From Herbaspirillum sp. (GTDB taxonomy: Bacteria; Pseudomonadota; Gammaproteobacteria; Burkholderiales; Burkholderiaceae_D), in assembly GCF_017744395.1 (NCBI RefSeq), contig NZ_JAGIBI010000002.1, positions 558,001 through 622,000 on the forward strand: a stretch of 64,000 nt of DNA, in the 5' to 3' direction. Below the pieces are notes generated by a model. That model saw nothing but the letters and a program-made list of their open reading frames with translations. It was not told the origin of the DNA and did no database searches. The position numbers and the translations under genes are program-made. Shown piece after piece: positions 18,787 to 27,448 of this stretch. Position 1 is the first letter of the stretch. The number at the start of each line of letters is the position of its first letter.

Positions 18787-18863
18787 TGGTGCGGCTGGCA
18801 GGAATCGAACCCACGACCCCTTGGTTCGTAGCCAAGTACTCTATCCAGCTGAGCTACAGCCGC
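18787..18863 (-). tRNA. tRNA-Arg (anticodon ACG)
   Basis: A 77-base cloverleaf with CCA encoded. The acceptor stem is GCGGCTG / CAGCCGC with discriminator A. The anticodon stem is CTTGG / CCAAG and the loop CTACGAA gives anticodon ACG (read as ICG). The T arm contains GTTCGAATC. A terminator follows directly. I see no integrase or attachment-site duplication at its 3' end. Confidence 0.98.
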
Positions 18864-18925
18864 GTAAGGAGCGAGATTATATAGGCAATTCAAAAAAATG
18901 GGCAAATTTTTTTTAATATGTCTCA

Positions 18926-20542
18926 TCAATACACCGGACTGGTCTTGAACGGGTGGTACTGGAACAGCCAGGTCTCGGTCAGCGCCTCGCCTTTGTCGCG
19001 CAGGAACAGGCGCATGTCGACCGGTTCGTCGCCATCCACCGCCAGGTCGAACTGGGCGCGCCAGTGGCCTGCCACGCCGTCGGGGACCGGTTCGGTGAAG
19101 ATGTAGGAGAAGTTGCCGCGCGAGGCGCTCAGCACAGCTTCCGGCCTGGCGCCGAAGGGCAGTTTTTCCAGCGGCGCGCCTTTGAACTCGACCATGAACT
19201 TGCGCACATTCGGCGGGCGCGGCTGTCCCGGCTGGCCGCCGTTGCCCAGGCGCGTGGCCACGCAGCGCGCCAGCGGGGTGGGGAAGGGCTCGTCCTTCTG
19301 CCAGTACAGGCGATAGCGCAGGCGGTAGCTGCTGCCCGCGACCGCCTTGGCCTTGGGTACCCACATGGCGACGATGTTGTCGTGGATCTCGTCGTCGGTC
19401 TTGATCTCGATCAGTTGCACCGTGCCTTCGCCCCAGTCTTCCAGCGGTTCCACCCACAGGCTGGGCCGGCGCTGGTACATGACGCCGTCCTGGTAATGGT
19501 CGAAGTCGCGGTCGCGCTGCAGCAGGCCGAAGCCATGCAGGCTGCTGCCGGCGAAGGCCGAGGCCATGGTATGCGGCGGATTGTTGAGCGGGCGCCAGAC
19601 GTGCTCGCCGTTGCCGCTCCAGATCGCCAGGCCGTCCGAGTCGTGTACTTCGGGGCGCCAGTCGACGCCGGCGCCTTTGACCGCTTCCGAGAACCAGTAC
19701 ATCGAGGTGGCCGGGGCCAGTCCCAGGCGTTCGACGTCGCGGCGCAGGAACAGCGACTTGTCGATTTCCATGGTCACGCCTTCGGCGCGGCGCATCGTGA
19801 ACCGGTACGCGCCGGTGACGCTGGGGCCTTCCAGCAGCGCATAGGCCACCACGGTATCGCTGTCCGGCGCCGAGGGTTCGAAGAAGAAATGGGTGAAGTC
19901 GGGAAATTCCTCTTTCTTGTCGGCGATTGCCGCGTCGATGGCGATGCCGCGCGCCGATAGCCCGTATTGGTACTGGTCGCCGATGGCGCGGAAATAGGAG
20001 GCGCCGAGGAAGGCGATCCAGTCGTTGCGGCGCCAGTCCTTTTTCTGCTGGTCGGCAAGGCGGCTTTCCTGGAAGCGGAATCCGGCGAAACCGCTGCCGG
20101 CCGGCAGCTTGTGGGCGGGGCTGTCGGCCGGCATGTCGAAGTAGCGGTCGTCGTACAAAATCTCGCGCGCGCGGGTGGGGGCGTTGCCGGGGCCGTCCAG
20201 GATATGCATGCGCACCGGCACCAGGAAGAACTTGCCGAGGTGGAAAAATGTCAGCGGAAACTGGCCCGGGCCGTTGGCGAACGGCGCGTAAGCGGTATTG
20301 AATTTGATCTTGCCGTGCGCTTCGTAGTCGATCTGGCCGAGTATGTCGCGCGGGACCTTGTTGCGCGGGTTGTATGGGGTCTTCGCCATGTCGCGCGCGC
20401 GGGCCACCAGCGCATCGAAGGAGAAGGCTGCGGGCGCCCCCATCCTGATCCGCCCGGCGGCCATCGCTTGCGGCGGGATGCCCAGGGCGGCCAGTGCGGC
20501 GGCTGCGGTAGCGGAGGTCAGGAAGCGGCGTCGATTCGGCAT
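18926..20542 (-). CDS. opgD: Periplasmic glucan biosynthesis protein OpgD-like
   Basis: Periplasmic protein for osmoregulated periplasmic glucan structure, homologous to OpgD/OpgG. The 538 residues begin with a twin-arginine signal (MPNRRRFLTSATAAAALAAL, cleavage after AMA). A Tat signal distinguishes OpgD from the Sec-exported OpgG. The MdoG domain fills the rest: start FSFDALVARARDMAKTPY, then WRPLNNPP, GFGLLQRDRDFDHYQD and EDWGEGTVQLIEI. I take the ATG directly before NRRRFL; earlier in-frame starts would put 75 extra residues ahead of the Tat motif. No opgH is nearby. The start faces the divergent riboswitch region. Confidence 0.92.
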   Translation of the reverse strand: MPNRRRFLTSATAAAALAALGIPPQAMAAGRIRMGAPAAFSFDALVARARDMAKTPYNPRNKVPRDILGQIDYEAHGKIKFNTAYAPFANGPGQFPLTFFHLGKFFLVPVRMHILDGPGNAPTRAREILYDDRYFDMPADSPAHKLPAGSGFAGFRFQESRLADQQKKDWRRNDWIAFLGASYFRAIGDQYQYGLSARGIAIDAAIADKKEEFPDFTHFFFEPSAPDSDTVVAYALLEGPSVTGAYRFTMRRAEGVTMEIDKSLFLRRDVERLGLAPATSMYWFSEAVKGAGVDWRPEVHDSDGLAIWSGNGEHVWRPLNNPPHTMASAFAGSSLHGFGLLQRDRDFDHYQDGVMYQRRPSLWVEPLEDWGEGTVQLIEIKTDDEIHDNIVAMWVPKAKAVAGSSYRLRYRLYWQKDEPFPTPLARCVATRLGNGGQPGQPRPPNVRKFMVEFKGAPLEKLPFGARPEAVLSASRGNFSYIFTEPVPDGVAGHWRAQFDLAVDGDEPVDMRLFLRDKGEALTETWLFQYHPFKTSPVY

Positions 20543-20787
20543 GGGCAGGCGTTCTTGCAGTTTGTTGTCGGGAGTACGGGGCACGAAGGGCGCCATGCTG
20601 CGGCGCATTCGTTCCGGCCATGCCATTAAAGAGTTGCCGCCGGAGGCGATGGTTCCGCCGTCGGCGGGGCGGGCCGCGAAGTTCAGCGCTTGTCTGACGC
20701 GCCGTGTGGGAAATGAGGGGGCGGGCGCCTTGGCGCGAAAAATTCGCCGGGCGCATGGACTCGGCAATCCAAAGTCAGTACAATGCG
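20543..20787. other. Intergenic region between opgD and the Mn riboswitch
   Basis: About 245 bases that should hold the opgD promoter and the start of the riboswitch transcript. No gene with a ribosome site was found. A -10-like TACAAT at 20779-20784 just precedes the riboswitch P1 stem. Confidence 0.5.
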
Positions 20788-20930
20788 CGGGTCATTGGGG
20801 AGTAGTCGCCCTTCGCCTGAGAAGGGGCCCGCGTCAACATACTTGATCCACAGATCATGGCGCCGGCGGTTCCTGGGAATGCATCCTTCAGCGGGATGTG
20901 TTCCTCGCTTGACAAGACCTTTGACCACGA
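20788..20930 (+). promoter_or_regulatory. yybP-ykoY manganese riboswitch
   Basis: The leader carries the family's hallmark blocks in order: GGGGAGTAG at 20797-20805, GTCAACATACTTGA about 30 bases later, and GACAAGACCTTTGACC at 20911-20926. The P1 helix can form between GGTCA (20790-20794) and TGACC (20922-20926). This family senses Mn2+ and typically controls Mn exporters. Here it precedes a TMEM165/GDT1 gene. The remaining 70 bases to the start codon contain competing pairings, described under findings. Confidence 0.9.
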
Positions 20931-20999
20931 AGCCTCCGACAATGGCCGGGGAGCGCGCGTGGTCATTCGTTTTAGTCCGGCCATGGAGAGAAAAACCCA

Positions 21000-21575
21000 A
21001 TGGATGCATTCCTTGTTTCCACAGGCATCGTCGCACTCGCCGAAATCGGCGACAAGACCCAGCTGCTGGCCTTCATCCTGGCCGCCAAGTTCCGCAAGCC
21101 CGTTCCCATCATCGCCGCCGTCCTGGTCGCGACCATCGCCAACCACGCCTTTGCCGGCGCGCTGGGCGCGTGGATCACTTCGCTGCTGTCTCCTGAAACC
21201 CTGCGCTGGGTGCTGGGCGTTTCCTTCATCGCGATGGCGGTGTGGACGCTGATTCCCGACAAGTTCGATGAAAGCGAAGCCAGGTTCGGCCGCTTCGGCG
21301 TGTTCGGCACGACCTTGCTGACCTTCTTCCTGGCCGAGATGGGCGACAAGACCCAGGTCGCCACCGTGGCGCTGGCGGCGCAATACCATGCCTTCGTGCC
21401 GGTGGTGGCCGGCACCACGCTGGGCATGATGATCGCCAACGTGCCGGCGGTGATCCTGGGCGACCGCATCGCCGGCAAGATCCCGGTGCGCGTGGTGCAT
21501 GCGATCGCCGCGGCGATCTTCGCCATCCTGGGCGTGGCGACCTTGCTGGGCGCAGGAAAATCGCTGGGATTCTGA
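21000..21575 (+). CDS. TMEM165/GDT1 (UPF0016) family cation exporter
   Basis: Inner-membrane protein of 191 residues with six or seven helices in two homologous halves. Each half carries the family's E-x-G-D-K-T-Q motif (AEIGDKTQLLAF near residue 14; AEMGDKTQVATV near 113). Family members export Mn2+ (and Ca2+ in eukaryotes). The yybP-ykoY riboswitch directly upstream supports Mn2+ as the substrate here. GGAGAG is the ribosome site, ten bases ahead of the ATG. The gene is monocistronic, closed by a terminator. Confidence 0.93.
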   Translation: MDAFLVSTGIVALAEIGDKTQLLAFILAAKFRKPVPIIAAVLVATIANHAFAGALGAWITSLLSPETLRWVLGVSFIAMAVWTLIPDKFDESEARFGRFGVFGTTLLTFFLAEMGDKTQVATVALAAQYHAFVPVVAGTTLGMMIANVPAVILGDRIAGKIPVRVVHAIAAAIFAILGVATLLGAGKSLGF

Positions 21576-21593
21576 GTTAGCTGGCCGGATAAG

Positions 21594-21631
21594 AAACAGC
21601 CCGCTGCATTTGCATGCAGCGGGCTGTTTTT
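21594..21631. terminator. Bidirectional terminator
   Basis: Fifteen-base stem AAACAGCCCGCTGCA / TGCAGCGGGCTGTTT with a six-base loop. It lies between the convergent GDT1-family and asparaginase genes. Confidence 0.94.
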
Positions 21632-21680
21632 ATTGCGCCTCCATGAAGCGGCGGCCTGTCCGGCGCGCCGCCCTGGCGGA

Positions 21681-22748
21681 TCAATATTCCCAGAACATCT
21701 TCTGGATTTCCTTGGTGTCGGTGGTCTTGGTCAGCGCCAGCATCAGCAGGATGCGGGCCTTTTGCGCGTTCAGCGTATCGGAGACGACGAAGTCCAGCTT
21801 GTCGTCGTCGGCTTCGCCGTTGCGCGCCACGATGCCCTGGCCGACACGGCTGGCGCGCACGATTACCACGCCCTTCTTGCGGGCTTCGGTCAGCGACGGC
21901 ACCACGGTGTTGTTCAGGCTGCCGTCACCCACGCCGGCGTGGATGATGCCTTGCGCGCCGGCTGCCACGAAGGCGTTGAGCGCGATCGGGTTCATGTTGG
22001 CGTAGCCGTAGACGATGTCGACTTGCGGCAGCTTGTCCAGGTTGCTGACGTCGAACGGGGTGTCAGCGGTGTTCTTGCGGGTCGACTGGCGATAGAAGAA
22101 CGGCTTGCTGCCCTGGATGTAGCCCAGGAAGCCCAGTTCCGGCGTCTTGAAGGTATCCAGCGTCGAGGTGTTGGTCTTGGTCACTTCACGGCCGGCGTTG
22201 ATCTGGTCGTTCAGGGTGACCAGCACGCCCTTGCCGATGGCTTCCTTGCTGCCTGCCAGCAGGACGGCGTTATACAGGTTGATCGGGCCGTCGGCGCTGA
22301 TCGCGGTCGACGGGCGCATGGCGCCGACGATCACGACCGGCTTCTTGCTCTTGACCACCAGGTCCAGGAAGTAGGCGGTTTCTTCGATGGTGTCGGTACC
22401 GTGGGTGATCACGATGCCGTCGACATCGCTCTGCGCCAGCAGGGTGTTGACGCGCTTGGCCAGCTTCAGCCAGTAGTCGTTGTTCATGTTTTCGCTGGCG
22501 ATCTGGAAGACTTGTTCGCCCTTGACGTTGGCGACCTTCTTCAGCTCGGGCACGGCGGCGATCAGCGCGTCCACGCCGACCTTGGCGGCGGTGTAGCCGA
22601 CCGTGGTGGTGCTGGTGGCGCCGGTGCCGGCGATGGTGCCGCCGGTCGCCAGGATGACGACGTTAGGCAGGTTTTGCGCTTGTGCGACGGCGGTTGCAGC
22701 CAGGCAGAGCAGGACCAGGATATGGCCGAGGAATTTTCTTGCGAGCAT
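21681..22748 (-). CDS. Type II (periplasmic) L-asparaginase
   Basis: Hydrolyses L-asparagine, and often glutamine, to the acid and ammonia in the periplasm. The 355 residues start with a Sec signal peptide (MLARKFLGHILVLLCLAATA, cleavage after AQA). Both active-site signatures are present: ATGGTIAG at 34-41 and ITHGTDTIEET about 90 residues later. I chose the ATG that begins the signal peptide; the frame continues 35 codons upstream without a plausible signal. It is alone on the minus strand, consistent with nitrogen scavenging. A glutaminase-asparaginase preference cannot be told from sequence alone. Confidence 0.93.
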   Translation of the reverse strand: MLARKFLGHILVLLCLAATAVAQAQNLPNVVILATGGTIAGTGATSTTTVGYTAAKVGVDALIAAVPELKKVANVKGEQVFQIASENMNNDYWLKLAKRVNTLLAQSDVDGIVITHGTDTIEETAYFLDLVVKSKKPVVIVGAMRPSTAISADGPINLYNAVLLAGSKEAIGKGVLVTLNDQINAGREVTKTNTSTLDTFKTPELGFLGYIQGSKPFFYRQSTRKNTADTPFDVSNLDKLPQVDIVYGYANMNPIALNAFVAAGAQGIIHAGVGDGSLNNTVVPSLTEARKKGVVIVRASRVGQGIVARNGEADDDKLDFVVSDTLNAQKARILLMLALTKTTDTKEIQKMFWEY

Positions 22749-23223
22749 GTGTGTGCCTCTGTAGGTATGTTGGGTGTTTTTATGACTCCGATAAGCCGGT
22801 GTGGATCGGTTGGCCGGCGAGCCGTGTGGGCTTCGGAGTCTGCAAGATAGCACTCGGCTGTGCCGCGATCAAAGTTTTTTTTAATGGATTTTGGGCATGC
22901 ACCGGCAACGGGAACGGATGCTCTTGGATGGTGTGCGGCAAGCACTGTTGCAGAGCAAAAATGCTGGACCTGTCCAGGATTTCCGGCCTCGATGCCGGTG
23001 TTTGGGACTGGGGGCGTCAAGCCCTATGGAAGAATTCCACGATAGCACCGAACCCGCGGTTGGCAAAGGGAATGAAAGGGGGATGTTGCGCCGCCAGATC
23101 GGCGCCGATGCAGAAGCGCCGACTCGGGTAATATCGGAGGTGCACACAAGGATTTTCAATCTCCGGCAATGGCCGGTAAAAGCCGCACACCGGTTGTGCT
23201 GCGTGCGGCAATGATGGAGAAAG
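22749..23223. other. Intergenic region between divergent asparaginase and amn genes
   Basis: 475 bases with no supportable gene. Short frames exist on both strands but lack ribosome sites and codon bias. Promoters for both neighbours must lie here. TAATAT at about 23130 is a candidate -10 for amn with no convincing -35. Confidence 0.5.
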
Positions 23224-24729
23224 ATGATGTTTGCCACCGAAAAATTCACCGACCCCGAAGCCGCGTATGCGCGCGTGCTTGAAATCTACGAACGCAACAC
23301 TTCCATCCTGCGCGATGCCTTCCGCAAGTTCTCGTCCGGAGCGGTCCTGGAGCAGCGCGTGCGCGCCTGCTATCCCTTCGTGCGCATCACGACCGAGAAG
23401 ACGGCCCATACCGATACCCGCCAGTCCTTCGGCTTCGTGGCCGGCCCCGGCTGCTACGAAACCACGCTGACCCGGCCGGCGCTGTTCCGCAATTACCTGC
23501 TGAGCCAGTTCAAGCTGGTGCTGGAAAACCACCAGGTGCCGCTGGAGATCGGCGTGAGCGATCTGCCGATCCCGGTGCATTTCGCTTTCCCGGAGGGCAT
23601 CCACGTCGAAGGCAGCCTCGATCCGGAGCACTTGCGTTCGCTGCCGGACGTGTTCGACCTGCCGGATCTGGCGGCCATGGACGACCGCATCGTCAACGGC
23701 ACCTATGAGGTCGACAACGGCGCCTGGCGCGACGGCGTGCATCCGCTGGCGCTGTTTACCGGACCGCGCGTCGATTATTCGCTGCATCGGCTGCGCCATT
23801 ACACGGCCACTTCGCCGGACCAGTTTCAGCGCTACGTGCTGTTTACCAACTATGCGTTCTATGTGGACGAGTTCGTGCGCCTGGGGCGCAAGCTGATGGA
23901 ACCTACCGACGATCCGCAAGAGCGCGCCTACCGCCAGCAATATGTGGCCTTCGTCGAACCGGGCAACGTCACCACCTGGAGCGCCAACCAGGAAGGCGGC
24001 GGCGCCCAGCCCGCTTCGGGCGTGGCGCCGGCGCGCCAGCCGCAGATGCCGGCCTACCACCTGCAGCGCGCCGACGGCAGCGGCATTACGCTGATCAATA
24101 TCGGCGTGGGGCCGTCCAATGCCAAGACCGTCACCGACCATGTGGCGGTGCTGCGCCCGCACGGCTGGCTGATGCTGGGCCACTGCGCCGGCCTGTCGGC
24201 GTCGCAGCGCATGGGCGACTACGTGCTGGCGCACGCCTATGTGCGCGACGACCACGTGCTGGACGACGACTTGCCGCTGTGGGTGCCGATCCCGGCGTTG
24301 GCCGAGGTGCAACTGGCGCTGCAGGATGCGGTGGCCAGCATCACCCAGCTCAAGGGATACGAGCTCAAGCGCATCATGCGCACCGGCACGGTGGCGTCGG
24401 TGGACGACCGCAACTGGGAGCTGCGCGATCACCGCCTGCCGCTGCTGCGCTTTTCCCAGAGCCGCGCCATCGCGCTCGACATGGAAAGCGCCACGGTGGC
24501 GGCCAACGGTTTCCGTTTCCGCGTGCCTTACGGCACCTTGCTGTGCGTGTCGGACAAGCCGCTGCATGGGGAGATCAAGCTGCCCGGCATGGCCAACAGC
24601 TTTTATGAGCAGCGGGTGGCGCAGCACCTGCAGATCGGTATCCGCGCGCTGGAGCTGCTGCGCACCAACGGCATCGAACAGTTGCATAGCCGCAAGCTGC
24701 GCAGCTTCGCCGAACCGGCGTTCCGCTGA
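23224..24729 (+). CDS. amn: AMP nucleosidase
   Basis: Splits AMP into adenine and ribose 5-phosphate, adjusting the adenylate pool. At 501 residues it is close to E. coli Amn (484). The N-terminal Amn domain (FTDPEAAYARVLEIYERN onward) and the C-terminal nucleoside phosphorylase-like domain are visible, the latter with INIGVGPSNAKTVTDHVAVLRPHGWLMLGHC split by short loops and ALDMESATVAANGFRFRVPYG near the end. AGAAAG precedes two adjacent ATG codons, either of which could be used. A terminator follows. Confidence 0.95.
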   Translation: MMFATEKFTDPEAAYARVLEIYERNTSILRDAFRKFSSGAVLEQRVRACYPFVRITTEKTAHTDTRQSFGFVAGPGCYETTLTRPALFRNYLLSQFKLVLENHQVPLEIGVSDLPIPVHFAFPEGIHVEGSLDPEHLRSLPDVFDLPDLAAMDDRIVNGTYEVDNGAWRDGVHPLALFTGPRVDYSLHRLRHYTATSPDQFQRYVLFTNYAFYVDEFVRLGRKLMEPTDDPQERAYRQQYVAFVEPGNVTTWSANQEGGGAQPASGVAPARQPQMPAYHLQRADGSGITLINIGVGPSNAKTVTDHVAVLRPHGWLMLGHCAGLSASQRMGDYVLAHAYVRDDHVLDDDLPLWVPIPALAEVQLALQDAVASITQLKGYELKRIMRTGTVASVDDRNWELRDHRLPLLRFSQSRAIALDMESATVAANGFRFRVPYGTLLCVSDKPLHGEIKLPGMANSFYEQRVAQHLQIGIRALELLRTNGIEQLHSRKLRSFAEPAFR

Positions 24730-24759
24730 TGCGCCGTCCGGGCTCCAGGCCCGGATGCG

Positions 24760-24796
24760 AAAACGCCCGCTGCATCGTCTGCAGCGGGCGTTTTTG
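24760..24796. terminator. Bidirectional terminator
   Basis: Stem AAACGCCCGCTGCA / TGCAGCGGGCGTTT with a five-base loop and T5 on the plus side, T4 on the minus side. It separates convergent amn and the YbfB-type MFS gene. Confidence 0.93.
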
Positions 24797-24817
24797 TTGG
24801 GGGCTTCGGCAGCCTGG

Positions 24818-26044
24818 TCAAGCCGCCTTGCTGGCCAGCTTGTGGCTCAGCGTCAGCCGGTAATAGAGCAGGGCGCCGAGCAGCAGGGCCGCCACCGCCA
24901 CGCACAGCGATGGCGTGAACGAGCCGCTGCTGCGCACCAGGGCGGTCGCCAGCGGCGGGCCGGCGATCTGGCCGATGCCGTAGGCGGCCGTCATCAGCCC
25001 CATCAGGCTGCTGGCTTGCGCCTGGCGCAGGCGGCGCGCCTCGCGCATCGCAAACAGCGTGATGGCGGTGAACGGCAGGCCCAGCAGCAGGCAGCTCAGC
25101 GCGAAGCCGATGGCGTTGGGCAGCAGGATAGAGAGCGCCACGCCCGCGGCTTGCATGACGTAGCTGCAGGCCAGCAGCCGGCGCTGGTCGCCGTGCACCG
25201 GCAGGCGCGTCGCGCCGAAGGCGCCCAGCGCCACGCCGAAGCCGAAGATGGGCCAGAAGAAATCGGGCCAGTTCGACCCCGGCAAGGCCTGGCGGGCGAT
25301 CACCGGAAGGAAGGTGGCAGTGATGATGTAGCCGAAGCCGGCCATGCCGTAGGCGATCACCTGCTGGCGCACCTCGCGCTTTTGCTCCGGGGATCCCTGC
25401 CGGAGGTTGTCGGCGTGGGCGGTGGACGCGCCGTTTTGCGCGTGGCCGGCGTCGAACTGGAAGGTCTTCCAGATCAGGCCCGTCAACAGCAGCGAGATGA
25501 GGCCGAACGCAATCCATCCCGAGGCGGCCAGCCAGCCGGCCGTCACCATGGCGCCGGTCAGCAGGCCGCTGACGGCGATGCCGATGCCGGGGCCGCAGAA
25601 GATCACGCCGCCCAGTTCGGGATGCTTCAACTGCGTCAACTGCTGCAGGCACCAGCCGGCGGTATAGACGAACACATAGGCGCTGGCGACGCCCGAAAGA
25701 AAGCGCAAGCCCAGCCACACCGCATCGTCGTGCAGCAGCCCCATGCCCAGCGTGAGCAGGATGGTGGCGACCAGGCCGCCGCGTATCAGCGGCACCGGCT
25801 TGTCGCTGCGGCGCAAGGCGCACAGCATGGCGCCGATGAAATAGCCCAGGTAGTTGGCGGTGGCCAGCCAGCCGCCCATCTGCAGGTTGAGGCTGCCTTC
25901 ATGCAGCATCATCGGCAATAGCGGGGTGAAGGCGAAGCGGCCGATGCCCATGGCCACCGACAGGGCCAGCATGCCGGCCAGGCAGACTTTCCAGGCGGTG
26001 GCGCGGCCGGCTTGCGGCGTTGGGTTGGGGGCGGCGGCGTTCAT
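24818..26044 (-). CDS. YbfB/YjiJ family MFS transporter
   Basis: Inner-membrane permease of 408 residues with 12 helices. The family signature is the first helix GMGIGRFAFTPLLPMM (seen here as AMGIGRFAFTPLLPMM) and the second-helix GWLATANYLGYFIGA. The substrate of this family is unknown. It is divergent from a LysR gene with 164 bases between the starts, the classical arrangement for a regulator and its target. Two ATTC/GAAT inverted repeats lie in that interval. Confidence 0.88.
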   Translation of the reverse strand: MNAAAPNPTPQAGRATAWKVCLAGMLALSVAMGIGRFAFTPLLPMMLHEGSLNLQMGGWLATANYLGYFIGAMLCALRRSDKPVPLIRGGLVATILLTLGMGLLHDDAVWLGLRFLSGVASAYVFVYTAGWCLQQLTQLKHPELGGVIFCGPGIGIAVSGLLTGAMVTAGWLAASGWIAFGLISLLLTGLIWKTFQFDAGHAQNGASTAHADNLRQGSPEQKREVRQQVIAYGMAGFGYIITATFLPVIARQALPGSNWPDFFWPIFGFGVALGAFGATRLPVHGDQRRLLACSYVMQAAGVALSILLPNAIGFALSCLLLGLPFTAITLFAMREARRLRQAQASSLMGLMTAAYGIGQIAGPPLATALVRSSGSFTPSLCVAVAALLLGALLYYRLTLSHKLASKAA

Positions 26045-26100
26045 GTGCGAGATCTCGGCTCGGCGGCAAGATGGCGGGGATGGTTTCGGCTGCGATGGCG

Positions 26101-26117
26101 ATTCATGGCGGGCGAAT
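26101..26117. promoter_or_regulatory. Candidate LysR operator (distal)
   Basis: ATTC-N9-GAAT inverted repeat in the region between the divergent MFS and LysR genes. It fits the loose T-N11-A style of LysR-type sites. A second related repeat lies 42 bases downstream. Confidence 0.35.
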
Positions 26118-26158
26118 ATTCTTATTGGGAAGGGGCTCCATGCTATCTTGTTTCATGC

Positions 26159-26174
26159 ATTCGAAAAAATGAAT
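26159..26174. promoter_or_regulatory. Candidate LysR operator (proximal)
   Basis: ATTC-GAAAAAAT-GAAT inverted repeat 35 bases before the LysR start. With the site at 26101 it could form the usual paired recognition and activation sites. Confidence 0.35.
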
Positions 26175-26208
26175 AATAAGAATGACTTCATCTTGAATGG
26201 AGAATGAT

Positions 26209-27072
26209 ATGGAACTGGCCGAGCTGGAAATCTTCCGCGCCGTGGTGGCTGAAGGCGGCATTACGCGCGCCGCGGAACGCCTCAACCGCGTGCAATCCAA
26301 CGTCACCACGCGCATCAAGCAGCTGGAGGAATCGATCGGCGTGCCGCTGTTCGTACGCGACCGCCGCCGCATGGTGCTGACCGCCGCCGGCGAGGCCATG
26401 CTGGATTACGCCGAGCGCATCCTCGACCTGGTGCAGGAGGCGCGCCAGGCGGTCGCGCCGCAAAGCCCGCGCGGGCGCCTGCGGATCGGTTCGATGGAGA
26501 GCGCCGCGGCCAGCAGGCTGCCGGTGCCGCTGGCCGAATTCCACAGCCGCTGGCCGGAGGTGCGGCTGGAACTGTCGACCGGCCCGACCGAGACGCTGAT
26601 CGCCCAGGTGCGCGACTTCAAGCTCGACGCCGCGCTGGTGGCCGGCCCCATCGACGATCCGGCCTTCGATGCCACGCCCCTGTTCAAGGAAGAGCTGCTG
26701 CTGGTGGCGCCCAAGAGCCACCGCCGGGTGCGTTCGCCCGAGGATGTCGTGCTCGATACGCTGATCGTGTTCGAGCAGGGCTGCGCCTATCGCCGCCATG
26801 CCGAGAGCTGGTTCCTGGCCGCCGGGAAGGGGCGGCGGCCCGGCCGCACGCTGGAGTTGGCGTCTTACCATGCCATCCTGGCATGTGTGGCCGCCGGCGC
26901 CGGCGTGGCGGTGGTGCCGCGTTCGGTGATCGATATGCAGAGCGAGCCGCACGGCTTTTCGACTTATTCGCTTGGCAAGGATGGACGCATCATCACTTAT
27001 CTGATCAGTAGGCGAGAGCAGCATTCCTCGTCTTTTCTGGCGTTGCGTTCTTTACTTATGGCTCGTGTTTGA
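26209..27072 (+). CDS. LysR family transcriptional regulator
   Basis: DNA-binding regulator of 287 residues. An N-terminal winged helix-turn-helix at 1-60 (LEIFRAVVAEGGITRAAERLNRVQSNVT) is followed by a periplasmic-binding-like effector domain from about 88 (GRLRIGSMES). The protein resembles the YfeR/PtxR-type subgroup only loosely, so no name is given. I take the ATG of MELAELEIF because GGAG stands seven bases before it; an ATG four codons earlier overlaps that site. It is divergent from the YbfB/YjiJ-type MFS gene, its likely target. Confidence 0.93.
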   Translation: MELAELEIFRAVVAEGGITRAAERLNRVQSNVTTRIKQLEESIGVPLFVRDRRRMVLTAAGEAMLDYAERILDLVQEARQAVAPQSPRGRLRIGSMESAAASRLPVPLAEFHSRWPEVRLELSTGPTETLIAQVRDFKLDAALVAGPIDDPAFDATPLFKEELLLVAPKSHRRVRSPEDVVLDTLIVFEQGCAYRRHAESWFLAAGKGRRPGRTLELASYHAILACVAAGAGVAVVPRSVIDMQSEPHGFSTYSLGKDGRIITYLISRREQHSSSFLALRSLLMARV

Positions 27073-27448
27073 TATATTGAAATCAGCGATGGAGGCAGCG
27101 GTTCGCTTCGTATCTACGTCATATGAAGATGGCGTAACAATTTGTAAAAAACACTGCGGCCCAACACTGTTTTTTTTATATTGAAGTTCCCCCTCCATTC
27201 TCTCCCCCGAGAATGGGATTTGCCCCACGGACTGCAAAGGACGTGGGGCCTTTCTTTTGCATCTTCCCTTTTTTTTCTTCTTCGAAACCCGCAGCAGGAC
27301 TGGCTTTGCGAGGAATGCGCAAAATGTGCGCGACAACATCGGGCATGTCGGTTCCCGTTGCGCGGGAGGATTTTCATCTTGTCTCCACTCCATCCGGATT
27401 ATCCGTGCGGCAAGCCGGGAGCAGCGCTTTGCTTGTGTATCTGCAAGC
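27073..27448. other. Intergenic region between convergent LysR genes
   Basis: 376 bases without a supportable gene. It is unusually T-rich on the plus strand around 27160-27180 and 27250-27285. It contains one plausible terminator hairpin at 27222. The lower GC content compared with neighbours is the only other feature. Confidence 0.5.
27222..27258 (+). terminator. Probable terminator for the LysR gene
   Basis: GCCCCAC pairs with GTGGGGC across a 14-base loop and is followed by the T-rich tail CTTTCTTTT. The long loop makes it weaker than others in the window. Confidence 0.5.

Noticed and set aside
18787-18863. tRNA-Arg as an integration site for a mobile element.
   Set aside because: No integrase, no repeat of the tRNA 3' end and no foreign-looking genes are next to it.
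18684-20756. A 690-codon minus frame overlapping opgD and tRNA-Arg.
   Set aside because: It is an out-of-phase reading of opgD and runs through the tRNA.
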